Below are positions 8,112 to 15,771 of a DNA stretch of 64,000 nt, one piece after another. The notes under the pieces were generated by a model. It had not been told where the DNA came from, made no database searches, and saw only the letters and a list, made by a program, of their open reading frames with translations. Every line of letters starts with the position of its first letter. The first letter of the stretch is position 1. The DNA is from Bradyrhizobium sp. SZCCT0148 (lineage in GTDB: Bacteria; Pseudomonadota; Alphaproteobacteria; Rhizobiales; Xanthobacteraceae): contig NZ_JAFCKT010000002.1 in assembly GCF_018129985.1 (NCBI RefSeq), forward strand, positions 310,001 through 374,000. Reading direction: 5' to 3'. Position numbers and translations under genes: made by a program.

Positions 8112-8526
8112 GGATCTCGATTCATGTGTCGCGGGGGAGCAACCGGAAGATGGGGTGGGCACGCACGATGTCCACCGGCGAGCGCCACGGTTCCCGCCGA
8201 AATGGGCGGTTGGTGCGCCGTTGTGGGTTCCTTGCAACAGCCGGGCATTCGGCGAACCCGTCCGCCTCTTCGCGAAACGAGTGCGCGGACTGAGAAGCTG
8301 AGCCGTCGGGGCCGCCCCCCATGAATATGGGGGGACGACAGGCCGCGCAGGCTTTCGAGCATCGCGCGTCTTCCCAAAACCATGGGCCGCGTGCTTTGAC
8401 AGGCATTAACGTCAATCGCGTCGGCAAGGCGGCGGCCTGGCTGGAAGTGAATTGGAGCTGGAGGACGGCGGTCTTCATTCTTCCTCGTCTTGCCGGTCGC
8501 AAGTTGGAAGACGGTGGGGAACGAAC
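8112..8526. other. Divergent intergenic region between MFS and autotransporter genes
   Basis: 415 bp that must hold promoters for both genes. A TTGACA sits at about 8397-8402 in the direction of the autotransporter gene, but no good -10 box is obvious. I see no gene, repeat or strong hairpin. Confidence 0.4.
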
Positions 8527-10044
8527 ATGACGATTTCATCGCGAGCGCCAGCAACCGCTTTTCTTGCAGCGGCGTTCATTGCCGTGATCGCGGCCTGCGC
8601 CGGCGGACCGGAAGCCCGGGCTCAGTTCGTGTGTGTGGATGGTGCCGCGTCTGAGCAAGGCGCCACCGCGAGCGGATCAGCGGGCAATTTTGCCTGCGGG
8701 CCGTCCGCTTCCGCTGACGGCAACAGCAGCAACAACTCCGCGACCGGGACCGGCGCCAACGCCAGCGGCCACAGCAGCTCCAATATTGCGACCGGAAGCA
8801 ATGCCAACGCCAGCGGCAACAACAGCTTCAACAGCGCGACCGGAGCGGGAGCCGTCGCCAGCGGTGAAGGCAGCAAAAACATCGCGTCCGGAAACAACGC
8901 GCAAGCCAGCGGCGACAACAGCACCAATATCGCGGCCGGCGCCGGAGCCAATGCCAGCGGCAACAACAGCGGCAATCTTGCGTCCGGGCTGACCGCCCTG
9001 GCCAACGGAGACAACAGCAGGAACGTTGCGACAGGGCGCAGTTCCAATGCCTCCGGCAACAACAGCAGAAATGTTGCGACCGGGTTTGTCGCCAAGGCTT
9101 ACGGCGACGCCAGCGCCAACACCGCGACGGGGAGCAATGCCAACGCCATCGGTAACGGCAGCGCCAACATCGCGAGCGGCGTCAACTCCAATGCGAACGG
9201 CGACAACAGCTCCAATATCGCGACCGGCATGAATACCAACGCGAGCGGGTCCGGAAGCAATAACGTCGCCACCGGCAACGCCGCCATCGCATTTGGCGCC
9301 AACAGCTCCAACGCGGCGACCGGCTATCTGGCGAATGCCAACGGCGCCAATTCTAGGAATATCGCCAACGGTGCGCAATCCAATGCCAGCGGGACCGGCA
9401 GCTTCAACATTGCGGTCGGCAACGGCGCCAACGCGAGCGGGAACGGTGTTGCGAACACCGCGGTAGGCAACGGCTCCAACGCCACCGGCGCGAATTCCTC
9501 GGCCTTCGGCAATGGTGCCTCCGCAACCTTCGCCAACGCCACCGCGATCGGTAATGGCGCCACTGCGACGCGCGCGAACCAGCAGGTCTATGGCACCGCG
9601 AGCAATACCTACACGATGACAGGCGTCACCTCGGCCGCAAGCACGGCCGCGCAGTCCGGGCCGGTACAACTCGTCACGACGGATGGCGCCGGCAATCTCG
9701 CGGCCACGTCGCTCGGTGCGCTCGGGCTTGCGGGCTCCGCGGAGATCGCCAACATCAACAGCCAACTCGCGGGCATCGATGCCCGCCTCAACGACCTCGA
9801 CGGCCGGACCGGCAAGGCGATCAACGGGGTCGCGATGGCTTTTGCGATGTCCGGCTCGCCTTGGCTCATGCCGTCCGAGAGGATCGCGATGAGCATGAAC
9901 TGGGGCACCTTCCAGAACACCAATGCGCTCTCGATGAGTGCGGCGCTGCGCGTCAGCGCGCATGTCCAGGCCAGCGGCGGCCTGACCTACGGCACCAATG
10001 GCGGCGGATTGGGCGGCCGGGTCGGAATGCGCGTCGGCTGGTGA
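8527..10044 (+). CDS. YadA-like trimeric autotransporter adhesin
   Basis: 505 residues from ATG 8527 (MTISSRAPATAFLAAAF), with a GTGGGGAA site upstream. The signal peptide ends near ARAQ-F. Residues about 60-345 consist of roughly fifteen 16-residue units of the form ATGxxANASGxxSxNx, the left-handed head repeats of trimeric adhesins. Neck-like GNGA/AIGNGATAT motifs follow, then a short coiled coil (AEIANINSQLAGIDARLNDL) and a YadA-type beta-barrel anchor ending RVGMRVGW, with the aromatic terminal residue expected for outer-membrane insertion. It should display a trimeric fibre on the cell surface for adhesion to surfaces, roots or other cells. The stop overlaps the next start (TGATG), so the downstream exported protein is translationally coupled. 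Confidence 0.9.
   Translation: MTISSRAPATAFLAAAFIAVIAACAGGPEARAQFVCVDGAASEQGATASGSAGNFACGPSASADGNSSNNSATGTGANASGHSSSNIATGSNANASGNNSFNSATGAGAVASGEGSKNIASGNNAQASGDNSTNIAAGAGANASGNNSGNLASGLTALANGDNSRNVATGRSSNASGNNSRNVATGFVAKAYGDASANTATGSNANAIGNGSANIASGVNSNANGDNSSNIATGMNTNASGSGSNNVATGNAAIAFGANSSNAATGYLANANGANSRNIANGAQSNASGTGSFNIAVGNGANASGNGVANTAVGNGSNATGANSSAFGNGASATFANATAIGNGATATRANQQVYGTASNTYTMTGVTSAASTAAQSGPVQLVTTDGAGNLAATSLGALGLAGSAEIANINSQLAGIDARLNDLDGRTGKAINGVAMAFAMSGSPWLMPSERIAMSMNWGTFQNTNALSMSAALRVSAHVQASGGLTYGTNGGGLGGRVGMRVGW
8700..9560 (+). repeat. 48-bp (16-residue) coding repeats in the adhesin head
   Basis: Degenerate tandem units with a 48-bp period encode the ATG/ASG...NASG...SxNx head strands; about 15 full copies are countable. 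Conserved bases fall on the Gly, Ala, Ser and Asn codons. Such arrays expand and contract by recombination, changing fibre length. Confidence 0.85.
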
Positions 10045-10619
10045 TGGCGGGCCTCGGCAATTCGATGCGATTGATCGCACGGGCCGTGATGGCACTGACG
10101 CTGCTGCTGTGCTGCGGGAGTGACGGGGCGATGGCACAGCAGAAGACGCCCGTGCCGGCCCCGGCTGCCGCGCAGCCGTCGCTGCCCGTCACGCTGGAGC
10201 AGGCGCTCTATCTGATCCGCTCGACGCTGCTCACGCTCAACGATGCCAATCGCACCGGCAATTACACGGTGCTGCGCGACCTCGCCGCGCCCGACTTCCA
10301 GGCGCGCAACACCGCCGCCGATCTCGGGCTGAATTTTCTCGATCTGCGGCGTCGCAATTTCGATCTCTACGGCGCGGCATTGCTGGCGCCGCAATTCAGC
10401 GACGCACCCGCGCTCGACCAGCAGGGAATGCTGCGTCTTGCGGGTTACATTCCGACCCGGCCGCGGCAGATCCAGTTCGATCTCACATTTCAGACCGTGG
10501 CCGGGCAATGGCGCCTGTTCGCGATCGGCATCGCCACGCCGGAAGCCGCATCGTCACAGCCGCAAGCCCAGGCGACACCCGCGAAGCCGGCCGTGCCTGC
10601 ACAGAGGAAGGCGCCGTGA
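10044..10619 (+). CDS. Exported protein coupled to the adhesin
   Basis: 191 residues from ATG 10044, whose A is the last base of the adhesin TGA stop, implying translational coupling. The N-terminus (MRLIARAVMALTLLLCC...AMAQ) is a signal peptide; a Cys pair near its end makes a lipoprotein possible but without a clear lipobox. The mature part (LEQALYLIRSTLLTLNDANRTGNYTVLRDLAAP through FQTVAGQWRLFAIGI) looks like an NTF2-like/SnoaL-type fold, with an Ala/Pro/Gln-rich tail. Tight pairing with a trimeric adhesin suggests a periplasmic accessory role, perhaps in adhesin stability, but this is inference. Confidence 0.8.
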   Translation: MAGLGNSMRLIARAVMALTLLLCCGSDGAMAQQKTPVPAPAAAQPSLPVTLEQALYLIRSTLLTLNDANRTGNYTVLRDLAAPDFQARNTAADLGLNFLDLRRRNFDLYGAALLAPQFSDAPALDQQGMLRLAGYIPTRPRQIQFDLTFQTVAGQWRLFAIGIATPEAASSQPQAQATPAKPAVPAQRKAP

Positions 10620-10817
10620 GCGGCTTTTGGTTGATAACTCGTTGAAACATATTTGTTTTGTCGTCAGCCTGGCGGGGCTCCCTTCCCCGTTCCCGGTGCT
10701 CCCGTCCAGCCCCGATTAAGCCGCCCTTAGCGAATGCTGCCCTAGTGTCCTGACCGTCCATTTCCCTGCTCCCCGGCCGGATGCCGGTCAGTTTGCGGCA
10801 AGTCAGAGCGTTTTCGG

Positions 10818-12143
10818 ATGGAGCAGCCTGCCCGGCAGTACGATCCTGGCGCACCCGTGCCGTTGTCCACGGCAGCGGCCGCGCGGACGCTGGTGATCGA
10901 TCTCGAAGGCGGACTGCTGCGGTCGGAGCTGCTGATGGAGGCGTTGCTCTCCAGCCCTGGCCGCATGCTGGCCCGCTTCGGCGCCGGCGGACGCCCGGGA
11001 ATGGCGGCGCTCACCGCCATCCTGGCGCGTGCCGAGATCGACTACGCCCATCTCCCCTATGATCCCGGCGTGCTGAACCAGGTGCTGGCGGCGCGGGCGC
11101 GCGGCGAGAAGGTCTACCTCGTCGCCGACCGTTTTGCCGATCATGCTGCCGGCATCGCCGCGCATCTCGGCTTCGACGGCGTGGTCGCGTCGGCCGATCT
11201 GGCTGCGGGCGAAAACCTGCCGTTCGATCGCGGCGTCATCGAACGCATTGCCGCGCGCAGCCGCGGCCGCGCGAGCCTCAGGACCTGGGCCAACGCGCTG
11301 CGCGTCTATCAATACGCCAAGAACACGCTGGTGTTCGTGCCTGTCATCACCGCGCATCAGTTGAATTTCGCCAGTTTCGGTTCGGCGCTGCTGGCGTTCC
11401 TGGCGTTCTCGGCCTGTGCGTCCGGCGCCTATCTGATGAACGACCTGCTGGATCTCGCCGCCGATCGGCAGCATCCGACCAAGCGGCATCGCGCGCTGGC
11501 GGCCGGCGATTTGCCGATCTCGTCCGCGCTATCGGCGATCCCCGTATTGTGGCTGTTCGCGATCGCAGCCTCCCTCTGCATTTCGCCCTTGTTCCTCGGC
11601 GTGCTCGGCGGCTATCTCGCCACCACCATCGCCTATTCGCTCGTGCTCAAGCGCAAGATGCTGGTCGACATCGTCACGCTCGCCGGTCTCTACACGCTTC
11701 GCATCGTCGCCGGCGCGGTCGGCGTCGGCGTGGTGCTGTCGGAATGGCTGCTGATCTTTTCGCTGTTCGTGTTCACCTCGCTGGCGCTGATCAAGCGCTT
11801 CAGCGAGCTCAGCATGCGCGAGAGCGCCGGCCTTGCCGATCCCTCCAACCGCGACTATCGCGTCACCGACCTGCAAATCATCGCCGCGATGGCGGCGGCG
11901 AGCGCGATGAACGCGGTGACCGTGTTCTCGCTCTACGTCTCCTCGTCCGCGGTGACGCCGCTCTACAGCCGTCCCTGGATGCTGTGGCTGCTCACTCCGC
12001 TGCTGCTGTACTGGTTCGGCCGCGCCCTGATGATGGCGCATCGTCGCGAGATGCCCGATGATCCGATTCTGTACGCCTTCCGCGACGGCCCCAGCCGCAT
12101 TGCGGTTGCGGCGATGATCTGCATCATGCTGGCGGCGATCTGA
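10818..12143 (+). CDS. UbiA-family prenyltransferase with degenerate HAD-like N-domain
   Basis: 441 residues. The N-terminal about 150 residues resemble a HAD phosphatase: IDLEGGLL keeps the nucleophile Asp28, but the second acid is Glu30. From about residue 155 (ALRVYQYAKNTLVFVP) it is a UbiA prenyltransferase with about nine membrane segments. The polyprenyl-diphosphate site is NDLLDLAADRQHPTKRHRALAAG, matching the NDxxDxxxDxxHPxKxxR motif of decaprenyl-phosphate phosphoribosyltransferase-type enzymes; the second Asp-rich loop is less clear. It probably moves a polyprenyl group or attaches a sugar phosphate to polyprenyl phosphate. The natural substrate is not evident. It stands alone ahead of nrnC on the same strand. 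Confidence 0.85.
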   Translation: MEQPARQYDPGAPVPLSTAAAARTLVIDLEGGLLRSELLMEALLSSPGRMLARFGAGGRPGMAALTAILARAEIDYAHLPYDPGVLNQVLAARARGEKVYLVADRFADHAAGIAAHLGFDGVVASADLAAGENLPFDRGVIERIAARSRGRASLRTWANALRVYQYAKNTLVFVPVITAHQLNFASFGSALLAFLAFSACASGAYLMNDLLDLAADRQHPTKRHRALAAGDLPISSALSAIPVLWLFAIAASLCISPLFLGVLGGYLATTIAYSLVLKRKMLVDIVTLAGLYTLRIVAGAVGVGVVLSEWLLIFSLFVFTSLALIKRFSELSMRESAGLADPSNRDYRVTDLQIIAAMAAASAMNAVTVFSLYVSSSAVTPLYSRPWMLWLLTPLLLYWFGRALMMAHRREMPDDPILYAFRDGPSRIAVAAMICIMLAAI

Positions 12144-12248
12144 GCCAAGCCCGCGCTTGCGCGGCCCGCCGGCAATGGCTACATCGCGGGCAATCCGAAT
12201 TCGCCATTGTGACGACGTAACCGATTCGACCCGAGGTTTTGAAACGCC

Positions 12249-12863
12249 ATGACCGTACGCCTGCATCGCGGCGACCTGCCCGACCTGTCCCGCTACACCG
12301 GAGCGGTGGCGATCGACACCGAGACCATGGGGTTGAACCCGCATCGTGACCGGCTCTGCGTGGTGCAGCTCTCGCCCGGCGACGGCAGCGCCGACGTGGT
12401 GCAGATCCCCCAGGGCCACACCGATGCGCCGAACCTGAAGGCCCTTCTGGCCAATCCCGCCATCACCAAGATCTTCCACTTCGCGCGGTTCGACGTCGCG
12501 GTGCTGTACCAGACCTTCGGCGTCATGACCGGTCCGATTTATTGCACCAAGATCGCCTCGCGCCTGGTCCGCACCTACACAGACCGCCACGGCCTGAAGG
12601 ACCTCGTGCGCGAGGTGCTCAATGTCGATCTCTCCAAGCAGCAGCAGTCCAGCGATTGGGGTTCCGACAGCCTGACCGAGCCGCAGCTCGCTTATGCCGC
12701 GTCCGACGTCCTGCACCTGCATGCGCTGCGCGAGCGGCTCGATGCCATGCTGGTGCGGGAGGGGCGCACCGCGCTGGCCAAAGCCTGCTTCGATTTCCTG
12801 CCGACCCGCGCCCTGCTCGACCTCCAGGGCTGGGAGGAGGAGGACATTTTCGCGCACTCCTGA
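12249..12863 (+). CDS. nrnC: Nano-RNase C (diribonucleotide 3'-5' exonuclease)
   Basis: 204 residues, the length of alphaproteobacterial NrnC and about half that of E. coli RNase D because it lacks HRDC domains. DEDDy motifs are present: IDTET (Asp23, Glu25), HFARFDVAVL and YAASDVLHLHAL. The SKQQQSSDW segment and the terminal DIFAHS are typical of NrnC. NrnC finishes RNA decay by cutting dinucleotides such as pGpG and so also affects cyclic-di-GMP turnover; alphaproteobacteria often have it in place of Orn. It lies upstream of the lptC-lptA pair on the same strand, with a 133-bp gap. Confidence 0.9.
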   Translation: MTVRLHRGDLPDLSRYTGAVAIDTETMGLNPHRDRLCVVQLSPGDGSADVVQIPQGHTDAPNLKALLANPAITKIFHFARFDVAVLYQTFGVMTGPIYCTKIASRLVRTYTDRHGLKDLVREVLNVDLSKQQQSSDWGSDSLTEPQLAYAASDVLHLHALRERLDAMLVREGRTALAKACFDFLPTRALLDLQGWEEEDIFAHS

Positions 12864-12996
12864 GCCCTTCTGGAGGGAGTTGCCGCCCCGTTTCGGACAC
12901 TTTCGTAACGGCCTGTCGCCAGCTGCATATCTTGCCGGCACCGGGTACAATGTAGCGTCGACCCGAACAGGCTTAGCAAGGCACCCTGGAGCTCAG

Positions 12997-13725
12997 GTGA
13001 ATTCGGCCCACAATCCCACCTACGACGCCGCGCTTGCGGCGAAGTTTGCCAGCGCGGCGCGCCACAGCCGCCTGGTGCGGATGCTGCGGGTCTCGGTCCC
13101 GGCGACGGTGATCGTGGCCATGGCCGTGATCATCTACATCGCGTTCTTCAACAAGTTCAGGATTCCGGAGCTGCCGCTCACCGTCGAGAACATGGTGGTG
13201 TCGGGCACCAAGATCACGATGGAATCGCCGCACCTTTCCGGGTTCACCCCGGACCAGCGGCCCTACGAGCTCTGGGCCAAGACCGCGACGCAGGACGTCA
13301 CCGATCCCGATCATGTCGATCTCAAGGACCTGCGCGCCAAAGTGCTGATGGAGGACCAATCGACCCTGTTCCTCGATGCCCGCACCGGGCGCTTCGACAA
13401 CAAGCAGCAACAGCTCAATTTGCACAAGGACATCTTCCTGCGCACCTCGACCGGCTACGAGGCGCGGCTGAACTCGGCCTTCGTCGACATGGGCAAGGGC
13501 ACGGTCTCCTCGGACGAGCGCGTCGACGTCAAGCTGACCAACGGCACGCTGTCCGCAGACAAGCTGCGCATTACGGAAGGCGGTGACGTCATCCGCTTCG
13601 AGGGCAATGTGGTGATGCATCTGGACAAGCTGGATGACCCAGCCGCGACGCCGCCTGCGCCGGTCGAGCCTGCGCCGACGGCGCCACCGGCCAGGTCAAA
13701 GAACAAATCTGCCAATTCAAAGTGA
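12997..13725 (+). CDS. lptC: LPS export ABC transporter component LptC
   Basis: 242 residues from GTG 12997, preceded by GGAG eight bases upstream; the longer open frame to 12694 overlaps nrnC and is not believable. There is one N-terminal membrane helix (VPATVIVAMAVIIYIAFF, about residues 32-50), then a periplasmic beta-jellyroll (LPLTVENMVVSGTKITMESPHLSGF...). LptC passes lipopolysaccharide from the inner-membrane LptB2FG extractor to LptA. The tail is Pro/Ala/Lys rich. It overlaps the lptA start (GTGA), so the two are coupled. Confidence 0.9.
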   Translation: MNSAHNPTYDAALAAKFASAARHSRLVRMLRVSVPATVIVAMAVIIYIAFFNKFRIPELPLTVENMVVSGTKITMESPHLSGFTPDQRPYELWAKTATQDVTDPDHVDLKDLRAKVLMEDQSTLFLDARTGRFDNKQQQLNLHKDIFLRTSTGYEARLNSAFVDMGKGTVSSDERVDVKLTNGTLSADKLRITEGGDVIRFEGNVVMHLDKLDDPAATPPAPVEPAPTAPPARSKNKSANSK

Positions 13726-14450
13726 TTTTCATGATCAGGTCTTTTCCGCGCAACCACACGCGCAATGTCATCGTCGGTGCGGCGGCGCTCGCCGCCACTG
13801 TCGCGCTTGCGGCAACCGGCGCCGTCTTTGCGCAGAGCACGATGCAAGGCGTTCCCAACGCGATGCAGGGCTTCTCGCAGAACCGCGATCAGCCGATCCA
13901 GATCGAAGCCGCTTCGCTCGAGATGCGCGACAAGAAGAAGGAGGCGACCTTCGCCGGCAATGTGAAGGTCATCCAGGGCGACACCACCATGACCTCGAAG
14001 ACGTTGGTGGTGTTCTACGAGTCGGGCGGCGACAAGCCCGCCACGCCCCAGCCTGCGGCCAAGGGGACAAAGGAGGCGACCAAGGGCGCGCCGATACAGT
14101 CGGCGCAGCCGGGTCCCGGCGGCAGCTCCTCGATCAAGCGTCTGGAGGCGCGCGGCAACGTCGTGGTCACCCAGAAGGACCAGGTTGTGACCGGCGATAC
14201 CGCTGTGTTCGACACCAGGACCAATCTCATCACCATGCTCGGCGGTTCCGGTCAGGTCGTCCTGACCCAGTGCAAGAACGTGCTGCAAGGAGACCGATTG
14301 GTGGTCGACATGACCACGGGCGTCTCACGGGTGGAGTCGGACAGCGGCAAGGTACGCGGCCTGTTCGACCAGAACAGCAAATGCGGACCGCAGGGCGGCG
14401 CCGGCGCAGGCCCAGCCCTGCAACTGCCGGGCGCAACTAAACCGAAATGA
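13722..14450 (+). CDS. lptA: LPS transport periplasmic protein LptA
   Basis: 242 residues from GTG 13722, overlapping the lptC stop; ATG 13731 is an equally possible start. The signal peptide ends near AVFAQ-S. The OstA domain starts with QPIQIEAASLEMRDKKKEATFAGNV and has the repeated short beta strands of the LptA jellyroll (VVVTQKDQVVTGDTAVFD, VLTQCKNVLQGDRLVVDM). It forms the periplasmic bridge that carries lipopolysaccharide to LptDE in the outer membrane. A low-complexity insert rich in Pro, Ala, Lys and Gly (about residues 105-135) interrupts the fold. lptB follows 223 bp downstream. Confidence 0.9.
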   Translation: MIFMIRSFPRNHTRNVIVGAAALAATVALAATGAVFAQSTMQGVPNAMQGFSQNRDQPIQIEAASLEMRDKKKEATFAGNVKVIQGDTTMTSKTLVVFYESGGDKPATPQPAAKGTKEATKGAPIQSAQPGPGGSSSIKRLEARGNVVVTQKDQVVTGDTAVFDTRTNLITMLGGSGQVVLTQCKNVLQGDRLVVDMTTGVSRVESDSGKVRGLFDQNSKCGPQGGAGAGPALQLPGATKPK

Positions 14451-14673
14451 ATTCAACAGCTTGGTTCGGATGCTCCTGAACCGAGGTTGAAGCTTGGCCG
14501 GCGAGACTGTATCTAGCGCGCAGGGCTTTCGAAGCGGGGTCCGCCGCTTTTCGGGCGTGTTTCACTGGGCATGAGACATCCCTTCACTCATGCTGCATCG
14601 GCGAGTCGAATGGCCGGTGCCGCAGATCGCGCGAATTCGCGCGGGATCGTCGCGAAAGGCTTAGAAGGCGGGG

Positions 14674-15681
14674 ATGGTCGATCTCTTCAGCATGTTCCGT
14701 CGGCGCCCCGCCAAGCGCGGCCGGCCAGGATTTGCGCGCCAGGACATCACCGCGCTCGGTGACGGCGTCGGCGGTCTCGTGCCCAGCCCCGTCAGGGATA
14801 CGCCGCCGAAGGCCCGGGACCAGGCGATCCCAGCGCCCGATCAGTTCCAGGGTGACTATCAAGGTGAATATCAAGCCGAGCCACGCCCGCAGGCGGTCCA
14901 CCCGCTGAGGGGCTCCGCCAAATCGAACGGCGCCGGCGGGCCGCAGCTCCTGAAGCGGCCGGGTTTCCTGGCTGTGCATAGCGTGGAAAAGTCCTTCGGC
15001 AGCCGCCAGGTGGTGCGCGGCGTCAGCATCTATGTGCGCCGCGGCGAAGCGGTCGGCCTGCTCGGTCCGAACGGCGCCGGCAAAACCACCGTGTTCTACA
15101 TGATCACCGGCCTGATCAAGGCCGATCGCGGTGCCATCGAGCTCGACGGCCACGACGTCACAAAGCTGCCGATGTATCAGCGCGCGCGGCTCGGTATCGG
15201 CTATCTGCCGCAGGAAGCCTCGATCTTCCGCGGCCTCACCGTCGAGCAGAACATCCGCGCCGTGCTCGAGGTGGTGGAACCCTCGCGCAAGAAGCGCGAG
15301 CAGCAGCTCGATTCGCTGCTCGACGAATTCAACATCACGCGGCTGCGCAAATCGCCGTCGATCGCGCTGTCAGGCGGCGAGCGGCGCCGCGTCGAGATCG
15401 CACGTGCACTGGCAACGCGTCCGAACTACATGCTGCTCGACGAGCCCTTCGCGGGCATCGACCCGATCGCGGTCGGCGACATCCAGGATCTGGTGCGCCA
15501 TCTCACCAATCGCGGCATCGGCGTTCTCATCACCGACCACAATGTCCGCGAGACGCTCGGTCTCACCGATCGCGCCTACATCGTCTATGCCGGTGAAATC
15601 TTGACCGAAGGGAGCCCGGATGAGATCGTCGCCGATCCGGACGTGCGCCGCCTTTACCTTGGCGAGGAATTCCGCCTCTAG
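14674..15681 (+). CDS. lptB: LPS export ABC transporter ATPase LptB
   Basis: 335 residues, about 95 more than E. coli LptB, because of a low-complexity N-terminal extension rich in Pro, Arg and Gln. The ATPase core starts near [12 protein letters not shown]. Walker A is GPNGAGKTT, the Q-loop is in [11 protein letters not shown] (typical of LptB), the signature is LSGGERRR, Walker B is [13 protein letters not shown] and the switch His is in ITDHNV. It powers lipopolysaccharide extraction from the inner membrane by LptFG. It heads the conserved lptB-rpoN-hpf-ptsN order. Confidence 0.93.
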   Translation: MVDLFSMFRRRPAKRGRPGFARQDITALGDGVGGLVPSPVRDTPPKARDQAIPAPDQFQGDYQGEYQAEPRPQAVHPLRGSAKSNGAGGPQLLKRPGFLAVHSVEKSFGSRQVVRGVSIYVRRGEAVGLLGPNGAGKTTVFYMITGLIKADRGAIELDGHDVTKLPMYQRARLGIGYLPQEASIFRGLTVEQNIRAVLEVVEPSRKKREQQLDSLLDEFNITRLRKSPSIALSGGERRRVEIARALATRPNYMLLDEPFAGIDPIAVGDIQDLVRHLTNRGIGVLITDHNVRETLGLTDRAYIVYAGEILTEGSPDEIVADPDVRRLYLGEEFRL

Positions 15682-15753
15682 CCCGTTTTTGGGTTTCGTC
15701 AAGGCGTGTACATCGGTCTCGGACTAGGATAAGCAAAAATCGGACCAATTTTT

Positions 15754-15769
15754 GGGAACGGTTCTTGCT
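15754..15769 (+). promoter_or_regulatory. Sigma-54 promoter-like site at the rpoN start
   Basis: GGGAACGGTTCTTGCT has GG at 15755-15756 and GC at 15767-15768, separated by exactly 10 bases, and a TTGCT half, close to the TGGCAC-N5-TTGCW consensus. It ends two bases before the rpoN ATG (15772), so transcription from it would begin inside the gene; a repressive role for sigma-54 itself is more plausible. A CAAAAAT...ATTTTTG hairpin (15734-15754) abuts it. Confidence 0.4.
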
Positions 15770-15771
15770 TC

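Noticed and set aside
6801..8324. 507-codon plus-strand ORF rich in His, Asp and Arg
   Set aside because: It is the antisense shadow of the MFS transporter gene, which has clear membrane segments and family motifs.
8700..9560. CRISPR-like array
   Set aside because: The 48-bp periodic units are coding, degenerate throughout and fit a trimeric adhesin head; there are no conserved repeats with unique spacers.
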